DNA from: Streptomyces violaceoruber
Lineage (GTDB): Bacteria; Actinomycetota; Actinomycetes; Streptomycetales; Streptomycetaceae
NCBI GenBank assembly: GCA_000720805.1
Contig: JODI01000120.1
Span: 1-19,227 of the forward strand
Direction of reading: 5' to 3'
Length of the DNA: 19,227 bases
Position 1 is the first letter of the stretch. Each line of letters starts with the position of its first letter. A program made the position numbers and the translations under genes. The notes beneath the pieces are model-generated. The model worked only from the letters and a program-made list of their open reading frames with translations, did no database searches and was not told the DNA's origin. Shown piece after piece: positions 15,664 through 19,227 of this stretch.

Positions 15664-18600
15664 TCACCCTCGCCCCGGCCGCCTCATACCGAACGCCCTG
15701 GCCAAGTAACGTGTATACCTTGAGAGCACCGCACCTTGCTTGCGCTGACAGGTGAGACATTGCGTTCCATTGATGCCTTGCTGGGCATATGCACGACGCT
15801 CTTGGTCAGTCATTTCCCATCCGCCCTTGAAATAGTAGTGGATGGCAAGTTCCGGATCGTGCTCAGGTACCGGCTGCGTGGACGTCCCAGTGACCTGCAC
15901 CTCACCACAGGAGATACAGCGCTGGTCTTCTCCCGCTGCGCGAGCCGCCTTGCCGGCAGGTCCGTTGGTCTGAGAACCGCCGTAATGCTGCTGACGGTTG
16001 TACCGCTCTTCGGGCATCTCGGGCCCCTGGCGGTCAGTGGCCACGCCATCGGAGCCGACTTCGAAGCGCGCTTTGTCTGCTGCCTCGCCCTCGCCACAGT
16101 TGTGAACGAGGACGGGGGCGTCTCCGGCCTCCACGTAGTACGTGTGGAGGGTGCCAATGGTGAGGTCGTACGTCGTGGTGTTCGCGTGGTATAGGCGGAC
16201 GCCGGTGACCTCGGCGGTGCCCGTCGGGGTCTGGAGGACGTCCCCAGCGTGGAGGTCCTTGGCGTCGACAAACGCCGACTGCGTCTCGTCGTAGAACGGG
16301 TGGTGGAACGTCGTCGTCAGGTGCGCGCCCTGCACGCCCTGCGCTTCCGACGTGTCCCCGGCCGGCGCGCCGGCCGGCGCAGCCTTGGCGCCCTGCGCGG
16401 ACGTCGCGCTGCTGACCGCCGCCACCGGAGCCGTCGCCGGCTCCTGGCCGTGCCCGTGGCTTGCCGCCAGGGCACCCAGGACCGCCGCCGACGCCGCCAG
16501 GCCGAACGCCGCCTTGCGGGCCACCTTCCGGGCCAGGGAGGACCTCGCCCCGCCCTTCATCCCGGCCTTCGCCCCGCCCTTCGCCCCGCCCTTCACTGTC
16601 TGCTGCGCCGCCGACGCGGCCGTCTTCTTGGCGGTCACATCCACGAAGTCGTGGTCCGTGTGCGTCACGATCACCGCGGTGACCTTGTGCGCCGCCGTAC
16701 CCGCCACCCCCGGTACCGAGTTGGCGATCACATCGCCCACCCGCACGTGGTCGATCGCCTTCGCCGAGCCGTCCGCCATCAGCACCCGGGTCGAGCCCGT
16801 GAAACTGTGGACCGGGCAGCTCCTGCCCGACCCCGACTGACTCCGCGTCCCCGCCCCCTCCGACTCCGCCGCCGAAGCCGCCTCGTCCGTGGCATCCGCC
16901 GCCGCGGAATCACCGGCCTCGGTCACTCCCTTGCCGAACAGGCCGCCCACGGCCTCCATCGCCTTGGGCGCCACCTTCGCCAGGAGCTTGCCGCCGAGGC
17001 TGCCCAGCGCGCCGCCGAGCGCGCCCGCGGCCGCGCCCTCCACAGCCGAGCCCGCGAACGCGCCCGCGCTGCAGTCACCGCCGCCGTTCTGCGCGCACTT
17101 GAAGCCCTGCTCGACCAGGGAACCCGCCGCACCCGCCAGCGCGGCACAGCCGATCGTGCCCACGCCCGCGGTCGCCGCCTCACAGCCGGCGAACACCGCC
17201 GTGGAGACCACGAACGACGTGATCGCCGCCGCATGATGCTTCACGAACTTCGCCGTCGACTTCGCCGCCGACACCGTCGCGTGATACGCCGTCCGCGTCG
17301 CATGAGCGACCGCCTTCGCGGCCTTCTTCACCGCGTGCGCCACCTGGTGCGCCGCGTGCTTGACCGCGTGCACCACCCGGTGCACGACATGCGACACCTT
17401 GTGATACGCGGTATGCACCGCATGGACCGCCGCGTGATACGCGCGTCTGACATGCCGGGACGCGTAGTGGTACACGCGCCGCGTCACCCGCACCGTCGCC
17501 CGGTACACGTCCCGCACGCGGTGGACCACCTTGTGCGCCGCGTGCTTGACCGCGTGCACGACCTTGCGCGCCACGTGCTTGACCGCGTGGTAGACCTTGT
17601 GCACCACGTGCTTGACCGCGTGGCTGACGTGGTGCACGGCCTTCTTCGCCCCGCACACCACGTCGTACCAGGAGCAGTTGCCCGACTCGTCCGTACCGGC
17701 CATCGGGTTGTCGTCGACGTACGCGAACGGGTTCGCCGCCACCGAGTTCGGCACCGCGTCCAGCGACACGCTGTCCTTGTTCAGGAAGTCACCCGTGCCG
17801 GGGTTGTACCAGCGCGAGGCCGTGCCCACGTCGCCCGTGCCCGGTTCCGTCCAGCCCGACTGGAAGCCCAGGTGACCGGTGACCGTGTCGGTCGGGGAGA
17901 CCACCTTGCCCAGCGGGTCGTACGACGCCGAACCCGCCAGGGACGTGGCGCCCGACGTGAAGGTGCCGACCACGTCGCTGTGCTGGTCCGTCAGGGCCAG
18001 CACACCCGTGCCGCCCGCCGGCTTGACGCCGATCACGCCGCCCGCCGGGTCGTACGTGTACGTGTTGTCCTCGTCCGAGGCGATCGTGTTGTCCGCGCCT
18101 GAGTAGGCGAAGGTCCGCGTCGACTGGTCCGTGGTGTCGGTGTCGGTGATGTTCCGGCCCAGCGCGTCCAGCGTGTACGACTGCGTTCCGGCCGTGATCT
18201 GGCCGCCGAACGCATCCGTCTTGTACTGCACCGACCCCGACGCCTGCGACTCCTGCGTCATCGTGCCGCGCGCCGAGTAGCCGTAGGTGTTCGTGCCGTC
18301 CGACGTCAGCTCGTCACGGGCGTCGTACGTGTACACGTCCGCGCCGTTGCGGATCCGGTTGCCGGAGGCGTCGTACGCGTACTGCGTCGTGTTCGTGCCG
18401 TTGTTCCACGAGGTCAGACGGTCCGACCAGTCGTAGGTGTAGGTGTTCGCCGACGCGCCCGACACTCCCGTCGTCGTCTTCGACGTCAGGTTGCCGTTGT
18501 GGTCGTAGCCGTACGTGAAGCTCGCCAGCGTCGACGCGCCCTGCGTCAGCACGTCGCTCGTCAGGTTGTGGGAGCTGTCGTAGCCGAAGGTGCGCGTCTG

Positions 18601-19227
18601 GCCCGTCGAGCCGTACTTGACCGTCTTCGGGTTGTTCAACTGATCGTAGGTGTACGTCAGTTGGGTGCCGGTCGCCGCGTCGTTCAGCGAGGACAGGCGG
18701 CCCGCCGTGTCGTAGCCGTAGGACGTGGTGCCCGCCGCGTCCGTCCGCGTCAGCATCGACGCGTCGTCGTTGTACGTGAAGCTGGAGGAGCCGGCCGAGC
18801 CGGACGCCGTGAGGACGTCGTCCCGGTCGTCGTACGTGAACGCGTCGTGCGTGGCGGCCTGGTGGTCCGCCGCCCCCGTGATGCCCGCCTCGTCCGTGTC
18901 CGCCGACAGCACCCGGCCGTCCGCGTCGTAGTTGAAGCTGCGCTTCGCCGTCGCCGCGTCCGCGCCGGAGCCGGACATCGTCTTCAGCTGGCCGTTCGGG
19001 TCGTACGTCATCGACGTCGTGACGCCGCCCGGCAGCGTGGCCGTCGTCAGTTGGCCGTCCGGGTCGTAGGCGAAGGTCGTGGTCGAGTCGGCGGCCGAGG
19101 TGTACTGGGCGGTCGTCGGCGCGATCACCTTCTCCTGCTGGCCCCATGGCGTGTACGTGTAGCGCCAGGAGTTGCCCCGGCCGTCGGTGAAGCGGGTGCG
19201 GTTGCCCGCCGCGTCGTAGCCGAAGGT
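15664..19227 (-). CDS. RHS-repeat polymorphic toxin, 3' part (N-terminus outside window)
   Basis: The frame is open to the right edge, so at least 1187 residues are seen and the start and export region are missing. In order: many YD repeats (YDxxGxLT type) across 19227-17870; the RHS core end RWYNPGTGDFLNKDS...NPFAYVDDNPM (17814-17701); a His/Val/Lys/Ala-rich helical repeat region (17649-17221); a hydrophobic, glycine-rich segment (17232-16909); a HINT pretoxin domain starting CPVHSFTGSTRVLMADG (Cys at 16818) and ending VLVHNC (HN at 16104-16099); and a 143-residue C-terminal tip. The HINT domain should cleave before the tip and release it. The tip has two CxxC pairs (CISC, CLTC) around EHDPELAIHYY and fits an HNH/endonuclease-VII-like zinc nuclease, though this is tentative. 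An insert splits the HINT domain. A SUFU gene follows. Confidence 0.9.
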   Translation of the reverse strand, partial: TFGYDAAGNRTRFTDGRGNSWRYTYTPWGQQEKVIAPTTAQYTSAADSTTTFAYDPDGQLTTATLPGGVTTSMTYDPNGQLKTMSGSGADAATAKRSFNYDADGRVLSADTDEAGITGAADHQAATHDAFTYDDRDDVLTASGSAGSSSFTYNDDASMLTRTDAAGTTSYGYDTAGRLSSLNDAATGTQLTYTYDQLNNPKTVKYGSTGQTRTFGYDSSHNLTSDVLTQGASTLASFTYGYDHNGNLTSKTTTGVSGASANTYTYDWSDRLTSWNNGTNTTQYAYDASGNRIRNGADVYTYDARDELTSDGTNTYGYSARGTMTQESQASGSVQYKTDAFGGQITAGTQSYTLDALGRNITDTDTTDQSTRTFAYSGADNTIASDEDNTYTYDPAGGVIGVKPAGGTGVLALTDQHSDVVGTFTSGATSLAGSASYDPLGKVVSPTDTVTGHLGFQSGWTEPGTGDVGTASRWYNPGTGDFLNKDSVSLDAVPNSVAANPFAYVDDNPMAGTDESGNCSWYDVVCGAKKAVHHVSHAVKHVVHKVYHAVKHVARKVVHAVKHAAHKVVHRVRDVYRATVRVTRRVYHYASRHVRRAYHAAVHAVHTAYHKVSHVVHRVVHAVKHAAHQVAHAVKKAAKAVAHATRTAYHATVSAAKSTAKFVKHHAAAITSFVVSTAVFAGCEAATAGVGTIGCAALAGAAGSLVEQGFKCAQNGGGDCSAGAFAGSAVEGAAAGALGGALGSLGGKLLAKVAPKAMEAVGGLFGKGVTEAGDSAAADATDEAASAAESEGAGTRSQSGSGRSCPVHSFTGSTRVLMADGSAKAIDHVRVGDVIANSVPGVAGTAAHKVTAVIVTHTDHDFVDVTAKKTAASAAQQTVKGGAKGGAKAGMKGGARSSLARKVARKAAFGLAASAAVLGALAASHGHGQEPATAPVAAVSSATSAQGAKAAPAGAPAGDTSEAQGVQGAHLTTTFHHPFYDETQSAFVDAKDLHAGDVLQTPTGTAEVTGVRLYHANTTTYDLTIGTLHTYYVEAGDAPVLVHNCGEGEAADKARFEVGSDGVATDRQGPEMPEERYNRQQHYGGSQTNGPAGKAARAAGEDQRCISCGEVQVTGTSTQPVPEHDPELAIHYYFKGGWEMTDQERRAYAQQGINGTQCLTCQRKQGAVLSRYTRYLARAFGMRRPGRG
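15667..16095 (-). other. Toxin tip domain with two CxxC pairs
   Basis: This is the part of the RHS protein after the HINT HN-C cleavage motif. Landmarks are ERYNRQQHYGGSQTN, GPAGKAARAAGE, CISCGEVQVTG, PVPEHDPELAIHYYFKGG, MTDQERRAYAQQGINGTQ, CLTCQRKQGAVLSRYTRYLA. Four cysteines in two knuckles with a central EHD and IHYY suggest a treble-clef zinc site of the HNH/EndoVII type. A non-catalytic zinc domain or another nuclease fold cannot be excluded. G+C (about 52-68% by line, mean near 60%) is well below the RHS body. Confidence 0.6.
16324..16623 (-). other. Insert with transmembrane helix inside the HINT domain
   Basis: Between the HINT strands ending VDVTAKK and beginning HLTTTFHHPFYDET stand about 100 residues not expected in the family: a Gly/Ala/Lys repeat (KGGAKGGAKAGMKGGA), a basic stretch (RKVARK), a hydrophobic helix (AAFGLAASAAVLGALAAS) and an Ala/Pro-rich linker. 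The frame and G+C are like the RHS body. Confidence 0.65.
16547..16595. repeat. Short tandem repeat CGCCCCGCCCTTC
   Basis: The 12-13 bp unit CGCCCCGCCCTTC occurs about three times, with one divergent copy, encoding the KGGA/KAG repeat of the HINT insert. Such repeats can change in number by slippage; each unit is 12 bp, so the frame is kept. Confidence 0.55.
17347..17373. repeat. 27-bp direct repeat, copy 1
   Basis: This 27-bp block is identical to 17533-17559. A 16-bp core, CGTGCTTGACCGCGTG, recurs near 17573-17589 and 17606-17622. It encodes the HAVKHAAH block of the His-rich region. Confidence 0.7.
17533..17559. repeat. 27-bp direct repeat, copy 2
   Basis: This is the identical copy of 17347-17373, 186 bp away (62 codons, in frame). 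Recombination between the copies would remove or add 62 residues without breaking the gene. Confidence 0.7.

Larger units (their letters stand above)
13923..16098 (-). other. Low-G+C toxin-tip/immunity cassette
   Basis: Sixty-base lines in this stretch count mostly 52-63% G+C, for example 31/60 at 15781 and at 14401. A line in the RHS body counts 45/60 at 16501. The change falls close to the HINT HN-C motif (16096-16104). The cassette covers the tip, SUFU gene, decayed genes A and B, and the 199-residue gene, and has the look of a module brought in as a unit. Confidence 0.65.
17221..17649 (-). other. His/Val/Lys-rich amphipathic repeat region of the RHS protein
   Basis: About 143 residues consist almost only of H, V, A, K, R and Y in repeated blocks such as HAVKHVVHKVYHAVKHVARK and HAVKHAAHKV. 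The spacing of V/A against H/K gives a long cationic amphipathic helix or helix bundle. It lies directly after the RHS core and before a hydrophobic Gly-rich segment, a place where other toxins carry translocation or anchoring elements. The function is inference. Confidence 0.6.

Noticed and set aside
16096..16818. True intein in the RHS gene
   Set aside because: The domain has HINT features (Cys near the start, HNC at the end), but it is followed by a toxin tip and an immunity gene, so a pretoxin cleavage domain is more likely than a splicing element.
16818..18102. CRISPR-like or satellite repeat array in the His-rich region
   Set aside because: The repeats are unevenly spaced, in frame and explained by the repeated HAVKH protein pattern.
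19126..19128. ATG at 19128 as the start of the RHS gene
   Set aside because: The frame continues upstream to the window edge with further YD-repeat sequence (FGYDAAGNRTRF), so the real start is outside.

Overview
The window comes from a high-GC actinomycete and is almost certainly Streptomyces. Most of it is about 70% G+C. The gene order ndh, ppx/gppA, DUF501, divIC, eno, rpfA, rpfC, P450, mazG, surA-like lipoprotein matches, as I recall it, the SCO3092-SCO3101 segment of S. coelicolor. Part of that order (mazG, lipoprotein, eno, FtsB/DivIC, DUF501, ppx) is also found in Mycobacterium. All supported genes are on the minus strand, so transcription runs from right to left in these coordinates.

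Region 1 (1-5900) is housekeeping. From upstream to downstream it holds eno, divIC, a DUF501 gene and ppx/gppA, followed by ndh as a separate unit. divIC, the DUF501 gene and ppx are tightly packed, and the DUF501/ppx pair has a GTGA stop/start overlap. A near-consensus Rex operator lies between ppx and ndh, which fits redox control of the type II NADH dehydrogenase. Clear hairpin terminators follow ndh, ppx, eno and rpfA.

Region 2 (5900-8200) holds two resuscitation-promoting-factor-like muralytic enzymes, each with an N-terminal Rpf domain and a C-terminal LysM. The rpfA leader contains the conserved core of a ydaO-type c-di-AMP riboswitch. A short hairpin can pair the 3' aptamer strand with bases at the Shine-Dalgarno sequence.

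Region 3 (8200-11410) holds mazG overlapping a cytochrome P450 gene, then a SurA_N-type lipoprotein gene that starts at TTG.

Region 4 (11460-13900) is accessory. It has a three-gene envelope cluster made of a secreted DUF1906 glycoside-hydrolase-like protein, a small three-helix membrane protein and a short membrane-anchored BMP/PnrA-like binding protein. A broken small membrane-protein gene lies just upstream.

Region 5 (13920-19227) is a polymorphic toxin locus. It contains the 3' part of a large RHS/YD-repeat gene that runs off the right edge. In order, the protein has YD repeats and the RHS core end, a very His/Val/Lys-rich helical stretch, a glycine-rich hydrophobic segment, and a HINT pretoxin domain interrupted by about 100 residues that include a transmembrane helix. 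It ends in a two-CxxC toxin tip. A SUFU-family immunity gene follows 17 bp later, then two degraded small reading frames (one with an internal stop, one with a frameshift), then an acidic 199-residue protein I do not recognise. G+C falls from about 70-75% to 52-60% near the HINT/tip junction and stays low to about 13920, as expected for an exchanged toxin-immunity cassette. This locus, with its split HINT domain and decayed small genes, is the least conventional part of the window.
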